A stretch of 64,000 nt of DNA from Deltaproteobacteria bacterium (GCA_016709225.1 JADJEE010000012.1:62001-126000), one strand, 5' to 3'; positions 51,451 to 61,068 are shown, numbered from the stretch's first letter. A program made the numbers and translations. The notes: a model not told the origin generated them from the sequence alone.

Positions 51451-52335
51451 CTATGCACCCCAGGTCGGCGGGACCATCGCCACCGCGGCGCGGGCCCAGC
51501 AGCTGAGGTCGGTGCCGACGCTGGTGATGAACATGCGCTCGATGGTGCCCATGCCGCGCGATCCGCAGACGATGATCGGCGCCCCCTCGACCTCGGCGAT
51601 CGAGGACAACCGCGCGATCACGTCGCCGTGGGAGACGACCGCGGCGGCGGACTCGAGGCCGTGGTTCGCCATCCAGCCCTTCAGATCGCGCTCGCGGTCG
51701 AGGCCCGACTGGCTGAGGAACTGGTCGACGGTCGCGTCGGGGAGGTAGCGCGCCATGTCGGTATCGGCCGGGACCACGTGCGCGACCACCAACGGGCGAC
51801 CGGTGACGTGGGCGAGGCGCTTGGCGAAGCGCGCGGCCGAGCCCGCGGTCTCCTCGAGATCGGTCGCGAGCATGATCGGCCCCTTGCCGATCTGATCGGC
51901 CCGCAGATCGGGCGGCACGACGATGGTCGGACACGGCAGGCGACGCACGATGCGGCGCGCGACCCGACCCAGGCGCACGAGGTTGCGCTCGTTGCTCGGC
52001 GCCTGGCGACCGATGATGAGCGCGTCGCCGTGCTCGGCGTCGAACTCGCGGACCAGGGCCTCATCGGCGACCACGCCGCGAACGATCCGCGCGGGCCCGG
52101 CGACCCCGCCCAGCTGCGCCTTGTCGAGCTGGTCGGTCGCGGCGCGGCGGGCGAGGTCCTCGACGGCGTCGATGTGTTGGTGTCGCAGTACCTGCAGCAG
52201 GTACGACTCCTCGAGCACGTGCACCGGCACGAACGACGGCCGCTCCGACTCGATGTGGTTCGCCGCCAGCCAGGTGCCGAAGTTGAGTGCGCCCGCAGCG
52301 GTCTCGCGCAGGTCGACGCCGATGATCCACTTCAT
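51451..52335 (-). CDS. Tandem universal stress protein
   Basis: 294 residues made of two Usp folds. Domain 1 (~1-150) begins WIIGVDLRETA and ends PTIVVPPD; domain 2 (~160-294) begins IMLATDLEETAGSA and ends with the ATP-binding-type GSRGMGTIERMFITSVGTD. The second half has the G-x2-G-x9-G-S/T loop; the first is diverged (GRQAPSNERNLVRLGRVA). These bind ATP or adenylates under stress. TATGCT at 52374-52379 lies 38 bases upstream on this strand, and GGGAGCGAGGG supplies a weak ribosome site. Confidence 0.9.
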   Translation of the reverse strand: MKWIIGVDLRETAAGALNFGTWLAANHIESERPSFVPVHVLEESYLLQVLRHQHIDAVEDLARRAATDQLDKAQLGGVAGPARIVRGVVADEALVREFDAEHGDALIIGRQAPSNERNLVRLGRVARRIVRRLPCPTIVVPPDLRADQIGKGPIMLATDLEETAGSAARFAKRLAHVTGRPLVVAHVVPADTDMARYLPDATVDQFLSQSGLDRERDLKGWMANHGLESAAAVVSHGDVIARLSSIAEVEGAPIIVCGSRGMGTIERMFITSVGTDLSCWARAAVAMVPPTWGA

Positions 52336-52480
52336 TGCTGCCCTCGCTCCCGCGGTCGCCCGCGCGTTGCGCCAGCATAGCACCGATGGCGCCCCATCGG
52401 CCCTCCCCATCGAGGGCGGCAGGCACTGCGCGGCGGCGGACCGACTTGCCGCAAGCGTCGCGGTCTGCAAGAAAGGGCGC

Positions 52481-53530
52481 GTGCCGGCCTTCGTGTTCGC
52501 GACCTGCCTGCCTCGCTCGGCGACGTGGCTCAAGCGCGAGCTGGCGCGCACGCGACCCGATCTGCGCCCGGCGTACTCGCGGCCCGGCCTGCTCACGTTG
52601 CGCACCGACGCCGAGCTCGACGATCCCGAGCCGCGCTCGCCGTTCGTGCGCGCGAGCGGTCGCTCACTCGGTATGGCGGCCGACGTCGACGCGGTGCTGC
52701 CGGCGATGGCCTCACTGACCGCGGCGCGCCTGCGGCTGCACGTGTTCGCCCGCGACCCGGTCGATCCGGATCGCACACCCGACGATCCCGACGCGGTCGC
52801 GCGTTGGCGGGAGCCGCTGCTGCAGCGCCTCGGCGATCGCGTGCACGAGGATCCGCGCGCCCAGCTCGGTGACGTCGTGCTCGACGTGGTCCTGCCGGCC
52901 CCGGGCGCCACCGACCCGGCGCTGGTCGGGTGGCACGTGCACGACGAACGTCGCGGCGATGCCCCCGGCGGGGTGCGTCGCGTGCCGTTGCCCGACGACG
53001 TACCGTCGCGTGCCTACGCCAAGATGGAAGAGGCGCTGGCGTGGTCACGGCTGCCGCTGCGCGAGCGCGACGTGGTGGTGGAGATCGGTGCCGCGCCCGG
53101 TGGTGCCGCGCTGTCGCTGCTGCGCCGCGGCGCCGACGTGATCGGCATCGATCCCGCCCGCATGGACGAGCGCGTGCTCGCGTACGGGCGCGACGGCCGC
53201 TTCCGCCACCTGGGCATCCACGCCGAGCGCGTGCGCACCCGCGATCTGCCGCCCGCGGTCGACTGGCTCGTGCTCGACGCCAACGTCGCGCCCCACCGCG
53301 CGATGACGGCGCTCGCCCACCTGCTGGCGCTGCGGCGCGACAGCATCCGCGGGCTGCTGCTCACGCTCAAGCTCAACGACGACGGCGTGGTCGACGATCT
53401 GCCGCGGCTGCTCGACAAGGTCGCCGAGCTGGCCGAGCTCCCCGACGCAAGCGCGCTGCGGACCACCCAGCTGCCCAGTGCCCACCGCGAGGTGGTGGTC
53501 TGGGCCGACCGACGACGCGCCGGCGCTTGA
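52481..53530 (+). CDS. RlmM-like 2'-O-ribose methyltransferase
   Basis: 349 residues from a GTG with GAAAGGG about six bases upstream. A THUMP-like N-terminal part (~1-160: FVFATCLPRSATWLKRELART, ALVGWHVHDERRGD) precedes an FtsJ-type catalytic domain with Lys in PSRAYAKMEEAL, motif I EIGAAPGGAALSLL, DPARM, DANVAPH and the Lys in LLTLKLND, the K-D-K-type arrangement of rRNA 2'-O-methyltransferases. E. coli RlmM methylates C2498 of 23S rRNA; the same target here is likely but not proven. Confidence 0.82.
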   Translation: MPAFVFATCLPRSATWLKRELARTRPDLRPAYSRPGLLTLRTDAELDDPEPRSPFVRASGRSLGMAADVDAVLPAMASLTAARLRLHVFARDPVDPDRTPDDPDAVARWREPLLQRLGDRVHEDPRAQLGDVVLDVVLPAPGATDPALVGWHVHDERRGDAPGGVRRVPLPDDVPSRAYAKMEEALAWSRLPLRERDVVVEIGAAPGGAALSLLRRGADVIGIDPARMDERVLAYGRDGRFRHLGIHAERVRTRDLPPAVDWLVLDANVAPHRAMTALAHLLALRRDSIRGLLLTLKLNDDGVVDDLPRLLDKVAELAELPDASALRTTQLPSAHREVVVWADRRRAGA

Positions 53531-53741
53531 GCGCGCGATCGCCAACTCGGTTGGCGCCGTCGACAACCGCAAGCGCCCGCCGCCACGCGCCAACCCGGTG
53601 CTCTCGCGGCGCGAGCGGATGGACCCGCCACGACGACGCGAGCAGGGCGGCCCACCCGCCTCGAACGCCCGCCTGTGCCGTCGCGCCACCGACGGCACCC
53701 TTTCGGCACGCGGCCTGCAGCGCTACCCTCTGCCGCCGACC

Positions 53742-56066
53742 ATGGATGCGAACCTGCTGACCGAACTCGCCGCGCGTCTCTGGCAGCCGTGGGTCGCTGC
53801 GTTGCTGCTGCTCGCGGCCGCCGTGCTCACGCTCGCGACCGGCTTCGTGCAGCTACGAGGCCTGCCCGCAGCCGTTCGCCAAGCGCTCGCCGCCCGTCGC
53901 GGCGGCGAGGAGGCCCGCTTCGCGATGCTGGCCGTGATCGCGGCCAGCTGTGGCATCGGGGGGCTGGGTGCGGGCGTGCTCGCGGTGCAGTGGGGCGGAC
54001 GCGGCGCGCTGATGTGGATGTGGATCACGATGGTGCTGGCGATGGCGTTGCGCTTCGCCGACGCGGCGCTGCGCAGGCCCAGCCCCACCGCGGTGACGCC
54101 GGCGAGCCCCAAGGCCGGCGGCGGAGCGATGGGCCTCGTGATGCTGCTGGCCGGCCTCGCGGTGGCCGGATCGCTGCAGGGTCAACAGCTCGGCACGATG
54201 GTCGAGACGCTCTGGGACGGTGCGCCCCTCACCGGCGCCATCGCCCTCGCGGTGCTCGCGGTGCCGCTGCTGTGGCTCGACGCCGGTCGCCGCGTGCTGC
54301 TGCAAGCGGCGCCGTGGGCCCTGCTCGGCTGGCTCGTCATCGCGGGCGTGCTGCTCGCGCGCGACGACCTCATGCTCTCGTTGGCGCTCGGCGACGCGTG
54401 GGGCGAGGCGTTCGGTCTGCAGCCGGCCGTGACCGGTGCGCTCACGGGTGGCGCCGCCCATGCCTTCGCCGAGGGCGTGCTCGCGGCGGCGCTCGCCGGC
54501 GCGGTCGGGCCCTCCTCCACCAGCCCGCGCGCACGCACGCACGTGGCCCTGCTCGCGCCGCTGGTCGGCATCGGCCTCATCGGCTCGCTCGGCGGACTCG
54601 TGGCCGCGACCGCGCCGAGCCGCGACAGCATCGTGCTGCCCGAGCCCACGCCGCTCGAGCGCTACCACTCACGGGGTCTGCGACCGAGCCAGCAGGTCGG
54701 ACAGACCGTGGTGATGCCGGTCGACTCCCCGCTCGAGGCCGACAAGTTCTACGCGTTCTTGCTGCGCAGCAACCCCCGCGGCATCGCGTTCGCGCAGCTC
54801 GACGGCAAGAACAACGCGGTGCTGGTGCCGGGTTGGCAGGTCGCCGACGGCGTCCACGACGTCATCTTCCGCATGCGCGAGAAGGACCCCGCCGCCAAGA
54901 ACATGAGCTGGGACGTGCGCGTGCCGTGCAACCGCGAAGAGGTCACGACGCGCGACGGCTCGCACCTGGTCAAGCTGACGCCGGTGAACCCCGACCTCGA
55001 GCTGCGCAAGCTCATCGCGTACTACGAGCTCAGCGACAAGCCCTACGTGCCGCTCGCCGACGCCCACTTCGTGGGCAAGCTGGGCATCGCACAGAGCCCC
55101 GACGAGAACCTCGGGGAGCACCTCGCGATGTTCGAGGCCGAGGGCGCGGATCGGCCCTTCAACCCCAAGCTCCACGAGTTCTTCCGCGGCGGCTACCGCG
55201 GGCCGTACGCCGACATCGAGCAGGAGCGACCGCCGATGGGGTGGATCGCAGTCGCCGGTTTCGAGGCCGAGCTCGGCACCAAGGTCGCACTGCGACTGCC
55301 GGCGTCGTCGCGCGGCGAGCCGTTCGTGCGGGTCAACCGCGCCGGCGGCATCGAGGCGCCCGCCTGGGACCTGCTGATGCGCGCCGACGAGCTCGTCGTG
55401 CGCCACCAGAGCGACCCCACCCAGGACATCGTCATCCCCGTGCGCGCGCGACTCGACGGCTATCGCATCCGCTACGAGACCGACGATCCCGAGTGGCAGG
55501 ACTTCCGTGCGCTCGCGAGTCGCCAGGGCTTCCTGCCGACCCCGTTCGTGCGCGTGCGCGACGTCGACTTCGACGCCGAGGTCCACGGCGACGCGCGGCT
55601 GGCCCCGGAGTTCCGGGGCCACCGCTCGCTGGTGGCCCTGCACGAGCTGGTCGAGCCGCAGGGCCCGTGGGGCGAAGTGCTGCCGTACCACCCGCACCCG
55701 ATGGAGCTGGTCGGCTCGGGCATGCACGGGCCCGTGCTCGCGCGCGACGGTGCCGCGGTCATCGCCGGCCGGTTGCGCGACGAGTCGGGCGATCAGCCGC
55801 GGTGGCTGGGCCACCTCGCGGGGGTGCTGGCGTTCGTGCTCGCGCTCGGTTGTGCGGCCGGCTGGACCCACCTGCTCGCGCCGGGGGTGTCATCGAAGAT
55901 CACCGTCATCGTGCTGGCCTCGGCGATGGCCGGCGGTGGCGCGATGGCGTGGCCGGTGGCGCAGGCCTTCGCCGCGGTCGCGTTCGCGGTCGTCGTCATC
56001 GCGGTCGCGATCGCCGGGCTTCGCGGCCTGGCGACCGTCCGCGCCGCCGCCAACGACCCCGAGTGA
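53742..56066 (+). CDS. Amino-acid carrier (AGCS)-like membrane protein with a ~400-residue soluble insert
   Basis: 774 residues. The first ~290 residues are membrane helices resembling sodium:alanine/glycine symporters (FVQLRGLPAAVRQAL, GIGGLGAGVLAVQWGGRGALMWMWITMVLAMALRF, GVLAAALAGAVGPSSTSP at the position of the S-N-E-A-G loop). Residues ~300-690 are a soluble, largely beta domain (TVVMPVDSPLEADKFYAFLLRSNP, PDENLGEHLAMFEAEGAD, VPLADAHFVGKLG), then three C-terminal helices. The usual G-T-G-N-I-A motif is replaced, so transport may be lost or altered. TACCCT lies 12 bases before the ATG. The insert has no known match that I can see. Confidence 0.8.
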   Translation: MDANLLTELAARLWQPWVAALLLLAAAVLTLATGFVQLRGLPAAVRQALAARRGGEEARFAMLAVIAASCGIGGLGAGVLAVQWGGRGALMWMWITMVLAMALRFADAALRRPSPTAVTPASPKAGGGAMGLVMLLAGLAVAGSLQGQQLGTMVETLWDGAPLTGAIALAVLAVPLLWLDAGRRVLLQAAPWALLGWLVIAGVLLARDDLMLSLALGDAWGEAFGLQPAVTGALTGGAAHAFAEGVLAAALAGAVGPSSTSPRARTHVALLAPLVGIGLIGSLGGLVAATAPSRDSIVLPEPTPLERYHSRGLRPSQQVGQTVVMPVDSPLEADKFYAFLLRSNPRGIAFAQLDGKNNAVLVPGWQVADGVHDVIFRMREKDPAAKNMSWDVRVPCNREEVTTRDGSHLVKLTPVNPDLELRKLIAYYELSDKPYVPLADAHFVGKLGIAQSPDENLGEHLAMFEAEGADRPFNPKLHEFFRGGYRGPYADIEQERPPMGWIAVAGFEAELGTKVALRLPASSRGEPFVRVNRAGGIEAPAWDLLMRADELVVRHQSDPTQDIVIPVRARLDGYRIRYETDDPEWQDFRALASRQGFLPTPFVRVRDVDFDAEVHGDARLAPEFRGHRSLVALHELVEPQGPWGEVLPYHPHPMELVGSGMHGPVLARDGAAVIAGRLRDESGDQPRWLGHLAGVLAFVLALGCAAGWTHLLAPGVSSKITVIVLASAMAGGGAMAWPVAQAFAAVAFAVVVIAVAIAGLRGLATVRAAANDPE

Positions 56067-56087
56067 TCGTCGCTGCGCGCCTGCGCT

Positions 56088-56630
56088 TCAGCGCAGCAGC
56101 GCGTCGACCTCGTCGGCGATGGTCTCGCCCCGCACGCGGCCCTGGTGCACGTGGCGGAGCTGACCTTCGCGGTCGAAGATCGCCGTGTGTGGGATCGGGC
56201 CCACCCCGAACGCGCGCGCCATCTGCCCGTCGTCGATCGCGATCGGCACCCGCAGGCCGGTCGCGCGTCGATACTGCTGCGCCACCGCGACCACCTGCTC
56301 GCGCGTGAGCCCGCCGCCCTCGCGGTTGACGGCCACCATCGCCACGTCGTCCGGCGACCAGCGACCAGCCATCTGGTCGAGCTCCGCCAACTCGTCGCGA
56401 CAGTAGGGGCACCACGTGGCCCAGAACGTCACGACGTGGACGCGGCCGGCCAGCGCCGCGGTGTCGAAGCGCCCGCCCTCGAGGCGCTCGACGGCGAACT
56501 GCGGGACCGGCTTGCCGGGGCCGAGCGGACCCATGCGATCGAAGCGCCGTAGCCCCTGCACGAGGTCGCCGACCGCCGCGACGCCCACCAGAGCCGCGAG
56601 CACGATCCCGGCCAGCGCCGGCGCCTTCAC
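56088..56630 (-). CDS. TlpA-type thiol:disulfide oxidoreductase
   Basis: 180 residues from a GTG at 56630. One N-terminal membrane anchor (LAGIVLAALVGVAAVGDLVQ), then a thioredoxin fold with active site WCPYC in TFWATWCPYCRDEL, cis-proline in VGPIPHTAIFDREG. The catalytic side faces the periplasm, where TlpA/ResA proteins reduce cytochrome-c hemes sites or other disulfides. GTG overlaps the preceding stop (GTGA). Last gene of a leftward run of four. Confidence 0.92.
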   Translation of the reverse strand: MKAPALAGIVLAALVGVAAVGDLVQGLRRFDRMGPLGPGKPVPQFAVERLEGGRFDTAALAGRVHVVTFWATWCPYCRDELAELDQMAGRWSPDDVAMVAVNREGGGLTREQVVAVAQQYRRATGLRVPIAIDDGQMARAFGVGPIPHTAIFDREGQLRHVHQGRVRGETIADEVDALLR

Positions 56631-57097
56631 GTGGCCACCTTGCGGGGCTCGATCGCCGCGCGCACTGCGAACGCCCAGCCCAGCGCGGCCAGGCCCGCCA
56701 GCAGCGGTGGCAGCCACGCACCCGCGGGTCGCCAGGCCCCGTTCGCGATCAACAGGTGGCCGATGGCACCGACCGCGATCATCGGCGCCAGCAACGTGCC
56801 CGCACGGTGCGATCGCGTGCGACCAAGCACGAGCTCGATGGCGAAGGTCGCGACGTAGGGCGCCAGCAGGGCGATCGCAACGTCGGCCGCGCCGAGCAAC
56901 AGCGCATCGAAGCTGCGCAGCGCCACCAGGCGCGCCGTGACCTCCACCAGCGCGTAGACCGAGGTCGCGGCCAGCCACGCCAGCAGGGCCCAGGTGCCGT
57001 CGCGGGCGCCCTCGTCCGGCGCCATCGCGACCAGCGTCTGGCGCGGCGTCACCAGGATCCCACCCTGCCGCTGCAGCCAGCGCCACGCGGCGTTCAT
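56627..57097 (-). CDS. Yip1-like small integral membrane protein
   Basis: 156 residues, four or five membrane helices: GTWALLAWLAATSVYALVEV, LLLGAADVAIALLAPYVATFAIELVLG, GTLLAPMIAVGAIGHLLI, LPPLLAGLAALGWAFAV. Loops are basic (RTRSH, RAAIEPRK). General likeness to Yip1/YIF1-type proteins. Its ATG overlaps the stop of the upstream helical-repeat gene (ATGA) and its stop the tlpA start (GTGA), so all are co-translated. Function unknown. Confidence 0.7.
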   Translation of the reverse strand: MNAAWRWLQRQGGILVTPRQTLVAMAPDEGARDGTWALLAWLAATSVYALVEVTARLVALRSFDALLLGAADVAIALLAPYVATFAIELVLGRTRSHRAGTLLAPMIAVGAIGHLLIANGAWRPAGAWLPPLLAGLAALGWAFAVRAAIEPRKVAT

Positions 57098-58371
57098 CGC
57101 CGCTGCTCCAGCTTGCGGCGCGCCGCGGTCGCGAGTGCCGACGGGATGTTCTTCGAGAACGCGACCTTCTTGACGTCGTGCGGGTGCAGCCGCACCAAGA
57201 AGCCCATCGCCGTCGCCATCGGCGTCTTCGGGTTCAGCACCAGGTTGAGCGTGATGGCGTAGTTCTTGGTCCACTCGCGGCGCTTCGAGATGTACGTGAC
57301 GACGTCGCGCGCCAGCGTGCGGTTGGCCGCATAGCCCATGACCTCGTTGTCGTTGACCTTGGGCGACTTGATCGCGCTCATGGCCACCGCCTTGTTGCTG
57401 TCTCGCACGAGCACGAAGCGCTCGAAGGCACCGCCCAGCAGCGCCATGCGCATCTTCTCCATCGGATTCATGCGCGAGATGATGAAGAAGAGCCCCTGCC
57501 CGCCGGTGGCCTTCTCGGCGACCGCCGCCGCCGCCTGCTGCACGGCCTCGTCGAGCGGCAGATCGAGATCGAGGTTGGCCTCGTCCATCGGCAGCGACAG
57601 ATCATCGACGGCCGACTGCGCGAACATGGCCTCGAGATCGAGCACGTCGACGCTCCCCCCGGCCTCGACCCGCACCGCGTCGAGGTCGACCTCGTCGCCG
57701 ACGGCGGCGTTCTGGAAGGTCTCGATGACCTTCGCGTGGGTGTCCTGCAGGCCCACCGTCGCGCGCTTGAAGAGGTCGTCTCGCTCGGGCTGCGGTGCGG
57801 ACTCTTCGAGCAGCGCCGTGCGGATCTCGTCCATGTTGGGCAGCCGCACGTCGATGTTCTCGCGCACCGCGAACTCGAGCATGCGGTGCACCACGCTCAT
57901 GCGGCAGTTCGGGTTCTGGTACAGCGATTCGACGATCGCCGGGTGCCGCATCCATCGTTCCTGGTTGTCCGCGAGCACGTCGCACACCGCATCGGGGCAG
58001 ACCCGCGCGATGCCGGCCAGAGTCTCGTCGTCGACCTGACGGTGTCGCACCACGCGTTCGAGCACGTCGGTGTTCCGCGGCAGCTTGCGACCGAGCAGAT
58101 CGAGCACGCCGGCCGGCAACGTCGCGTCGTCGAGCGCACCGTTCAGGATCGCCGGCGGCAGCCCCTCGAGGGTCTTCGACGCCACCGTGGCGAGGTCGGG
58201 GTCGTTCGAGACCCAGATCTGATACAGCGCGATCAGTAGGTCGCGCGGCGGTAGCGGGGCCAGGCCGCGCGCAACCATGCCGCGCAGGGGCGCGGGCGCA
58301 TCCGGCCCGACCACGCGCCACACCCCGGGGCCGGCCTCCTGCTGCTCGAGCGCGCGATGGGCATAGGCCAC
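57094..58371 (-). CDS. Cytoplasmic helical-repeat protein, unknown
   Basis: 425 residues from a GTG at 58371. Short HEAT-like helix pairs (LLIALYQIWVSNDPDLATVASKTLEG, TDVLERVVRHRQVDDETLAGIARVCPDAVCDVLADN, HPAIVESLYQNPNCRMSVVHRMLEF) cover ~25-185, an acidic linker is ~205-300, and the C-terminal ~120 residues form a second helical block (EKMRMALLGGAFERFVLVRDSNKAV, NEVMGYAANRTLARDVVTYIS, NLVLNPKTPMATAMGFLVRLHPHDVKKVAFSKNIP). No signal peptide. I do not recognise the family, though the block resembles myxobacterial 'DUF2336-like' repeats. Overlaps the Yip1-like gene by ATGA. Confidence 0.8.
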   Translation of the reverse strand: MAYAHRALEQQEAGPGVWRVVGPDAPAPLRGMVARGLAPLPPRDLLIALYQIWVSNDPDLATVASKTLEGLPPAILNGALDDATLPAGVLDLLGRKLPRNTDVLERVVRHRQVDDETLAGIARVCPDAVCDVLADNQERWMRHPAIVESLYQNPNCRMSVVHRMLEFAVRENIDVRLPNMDEIRTALLEESAPQPERDDLFKRATVGLQDTHAKVIETFQNAAVGDEVDLDAVRVEAGGSVDVLDLEAMFAQSAVDDLSLPMDEANLDLDLPLDEAVQQAAAAVAEKATGGQGLFFIISRMNPMEKMRMALLGGAFERFVLVRDSNKAVAMSAIKSPKVNDNEVMGYAANRTLARDVVTYISKRREWTKNYAITLNLVLNPKTPMATAMGFLVRLHPHDVKKVAFSKNIPSALATAARRKLEQRR

Positions 58372-58382
58372 GTGCTACCGCC

Positions 58383-59162
58383 TCACTTGCCCCGGTTGCG
58401 CGCATGGATGATGCGCAGGCCCTGCAGCACCAGCGCGTCGTCGACGGCGTCGATGGCGTTGGTGTGCGCCGCCAGGGTTGCCGCGAAGCCACCGGTGGCG
58501 ACCACCCGCACCGGGAAGTCGGCCTCGTCGCGGATGCGCGCGATGAGGCCCTCGACCAGCCCGATGTAGCCGTTGACGAGGCCCGATTGGATCGCACCGA
58601 CGGTGTTGCGACCGATCACGCGATCGGGCTTGGCGGTGTCGACCCTCGGCAGCTTCGCAGCGCGGGTGAACAACGCGTCGGCGCTGATGCCGATGCCGGG
58701 CGCGATCGCGCCGCCGAGGTACTCGGGCGCCGGCGAGACCACGTCGAACGTGGTCGCAGTGCCGAAGTCGACGATGATGATGCCGCAGCCGTCGCGGCCG
58801 TGGGCCTCGTGGGCCGCGACGGCGGTGACGATGCGATCGGCGCCGACATCCTGCGGGGGGTCGTAGCGGATCGGCATGCCGGTACGGACGCCCGGTCCGA
58901 CCACGAGTGGATCGAAGCCGGCGTAGCGCACCAGCGCCTCGCGCAAGGCCGAGAGCGCGGGTGGGACCACGCAGGCGATGATCGCGTCGCCGACCTCCGA
59001 GAGCGCGAGCCCGGCCAGCTCGAGCCCCTGGCGCAGCGCAATCGCGACCTCGTCGCGCGTCCAGCCGTGACGGGTGGACAGTCGCAGCTCGCAGCGCAGC
59101 TCGGCGCCGTCGAAGACACCGAAGGTCGTGTGCGAGTTGCCGACGTCGATGGCGAGCAACAT
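58383..59162 (-). CDS. coaX: Type III pantothenate kinase
   Basis: 259 residues from the ATG at 59162 (an in-frame GTG at 59177 with AAGGCGAGG upstream adds five residues and could be the real start). MLLAIDVGNSHTTFGVFDG (phosphate-1 motif), VGADRIVTAVAAHE, IIIVDFGTATTFDVVSP (phosphate-2), GGAIAPGIGISADALF and VVATGGFAATL. It phosphorylates pantothenate as the first step to coenzyme A, and needs a monovalent cation. It is followed at 58371 by the helical-repeat gene, so they form one leftward unit. Confidence 0.93.
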   Translation of the reverse strand: MLLAIDVGNSHTTFGVFDGAELRCELRLSTRHGWTRDEVAIALRQGLELAGLALSEVGDAIIACVVPPALSALREALVRYAGFDPLVVGPGVRTGMPIRYDPPQDVGADRIVTAVAAHEAHGRDGCGIIIVDFGTATTFDVVSPAPEYLGGAIAPGIGISADALFTRAAKLPRVDTAKPDRVIGRNTVGAIQSGLVNGYIGLVEGLIARIRDEADFPVRVVATGGFAATLAAHTNAIDAVDDALVLQGLRIIHARNRGK

Positions 59163-59216
59163 CGTCGTAGTCGTCACGATACCTCGCCTTTCGGGCATCT
59201 GCTACCGTCGTAGCCC

Positions 59217-61031
59217 GTGGGCGAACGCGATCCAGCGCGCGACGGGCAGCCGGCCCAGGATGGCGCCGCCGGGGGCGCGGGCGCGTCCGACACGTTCGCG
59301 GGCCGCACGCTCGGCGTGTTGGTGCAGTTTCGCAGGGCCGCGCTGCCGAGCGCGACGTGGACCGTACCGGTCCTGATGATCCTCGGCATCGCGAGCCTCA
59401 TCTACCTGAGCTCGTTCTGGCTCGACGTGCTGACCGCATCGCGGCATCGCCAGGGCGACGACGGTGCCTCGCTCGCCGGCCTGCTCGACACCGTGCTCGA
59501 CCAGGACATCCAGCAGGCCCGCAACACCCTGGGCGGGCTCGGCGAGGTGATGGCCGCGGTGCTCGGCCTCGCGCTCACGGTCTCGAGCATCATCGTGCAG
59601 CTGGCGGCGACCCGCTTCACGCCCCACATCACGGGGCTGTTCTTCCGCGCGCGCACCAACCTCGTCATCCTGGGCTTCTTCGTCACCTCGAGCGTGTACG
59701 TGCTGTGGGTGAACTTCTCGGTCGGCGACCACTACCTCCCGCACTGGGGGGTGTTGTTCTCGATGCTGCTGATGACGACGAGTCTGTTGCTGCTGTTTCC
59801 CTACTTCGCCTACGTGTTCGACTTCCTCGATCCCGAGAAGATCGTCGGCCGCATCATGGACCACGGCCTCGCCGCCGCGACGCCGTTGCGCGGCCGCGCC
59901 GCACAGGCCACCGACGACCGCCAGCTGCGCGCGGTGGAGGCCGTCGAACACCTGGCGAACATCGGGCTCAACGCCCTGCAGCAGAAGGACAAGGGCATCG
60001 CGTCGGAGTCGATCGACTCGCTGTGCGAGTTCGGCGTCCGCTACGGCGAGACCAAGGCCGCGATGCGCCAGGACTGGCACCGAATTCCCGGGTGGAACCG
60101 GCAGAGCCCCGACTTCGTCAGCCTCTCCGACGAGGCCGTCGACGACCTGCGCCGTCGCGGCACCTGGCTCGAGTGGAAGATCCTCCGCCAGTACCAGATG
60201 CTGTTCGGCGAGGCGCTCGGGCAGATCAAGGACACCTGCTACCTGATCGCGATCGACACCCGGCGGCTCGGCGAGGCCGCGGGCCGGCGCGCCGACGTGC
60301 ACGCGCTCGATCTCGCGATCAAGTTCTTCAACACGTACCTGCGCGCGACCGTCAACGCCTCCGACATCCGCACGGCCTACAACATCCTCCACCAGTACCG
60401 TCAGCTGGCGGAGTTCGTGCTCTCCCACAGCCGCGAGGTCACCAGCGACCGTGAGCGTCGCGAGAGCCTCGAGCACCGGGCGCTGCAGATCGCCCGCTTC
60501 ATGCGCTACTACTCCGCGGTCGCGTTCGAGCGCGGGCTCGCGTTCATCACCGAGGTCATCGCCCACGACATCGGGACCCTGTGCGAGCTCGCCCATGGCC
60601 TCGGCTCGCGCGCGCACGACGAGTTCCTCTCGGTGTTCCTCGCGGTCGACGAGCACGCCGAGACCAAGGAGCAGGAGAAGTCGCTGCGCGGGGTCCGGCG
60701 TGCGCAGGTGAAGCTGGCGACGATGTACCTGTGCCACGGCGCCGAGGCGGTCGCGCGGCGCATCCGCGACGACATGGCCGAGGAGCCGCTCGAGCGCCTG
60801 CGCAGCATCTGGCAGGAGCTCGAGTCGCTCGAGAACCGCGAGTTCTGGGAGGTCAACGACCGCGGCACCAACTTCGACTACCTGCCGCCCGAGCAGAAGA
60901 ACCAGCTCGAGACCTACTTCGGCTGGTTCCCTGGGCTCGAGCCGCCCGCCGCCGCCCGGGCCCGTCGCACCACGTCGTCGCTGCTGCCCGAAGCCGCGCG
61001 ACCCGCCGCGATGCGCCGCGGCCAGGCCTGA
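59217..61031 (+). CDS. DUF2254-type membrane protein
   Basis: 604 residues. Two N-terminal membrane helices (PVLMILGIASLIYLSSFWL and EVMAAVLGLALTVSSIIVQL) with the D-x-x-x-A-x-x-x-L and ATRFTPHITGLFF segments that mark DUF2254, then two more helices, then a ~400-residue cytoplasmic domain rich in helices (VEHLANIGLNALQQKDKGI, IAIDTRRLGEAAGRRADVHALDLAIKFFN). Function not established. GTG start with TACCGT eight bases upstream. Divergent from coaX with 54 bases between. Confidence 0.85.
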   Translation: MGERDPARDGQPAQDGAAGGAGASDTFAGRTLGVLVQFRRAALPSATWTVPVLMILGIASLIYLSSFWLDVLTASRHRQGDDGASLAGLLDTVLDQDIQQARNTLGGLGEVMAAVLGLALTVSSIIVQLAATRFTPHITGLFFRARTNLVILGFFVTSSVYVLWVNFSVGDHYLPHWGVLFSMLLMTTSLLLLFPYFAYVFDFLDPEKIVGRIMDHGLAAATPLRGRAAQATDDRQLRAVEAVEHLANIGLNALQQKDKGIASESIDSLCEFGVRYGETKAAMRQDWHRIPGWNRQSPDFVSLSDEAVDDLRRRGTWLEWKILRQYQMLFGEALGQIKDTCYLIAIDTRRLGEAAGRRADVHALDLAIKFFNTYLRATVNASDIRTAYNILHQYRQLAEFVLSHSREVTSDRERRESLEHRALQIARFMRYYSAVAFERGLAFITEVIAHDIGTLCELAHGLGSRAHDEFLSVFLAVDEHAETKEQEKSLRGVRRAQVKLATMYLCHGAEAVARRIRDDMAEEPLERLRSIWQELESLENREFWEVNDRGTNFDYLPPEQKNQLETYFGWFPGLEPPAAARARRTTSSLLPEAARPAAMRRGQA

Positions 61032-61068
61032 GGCCCGCCGCAGCAACCATCGACGCGGCGCGTCGCTC

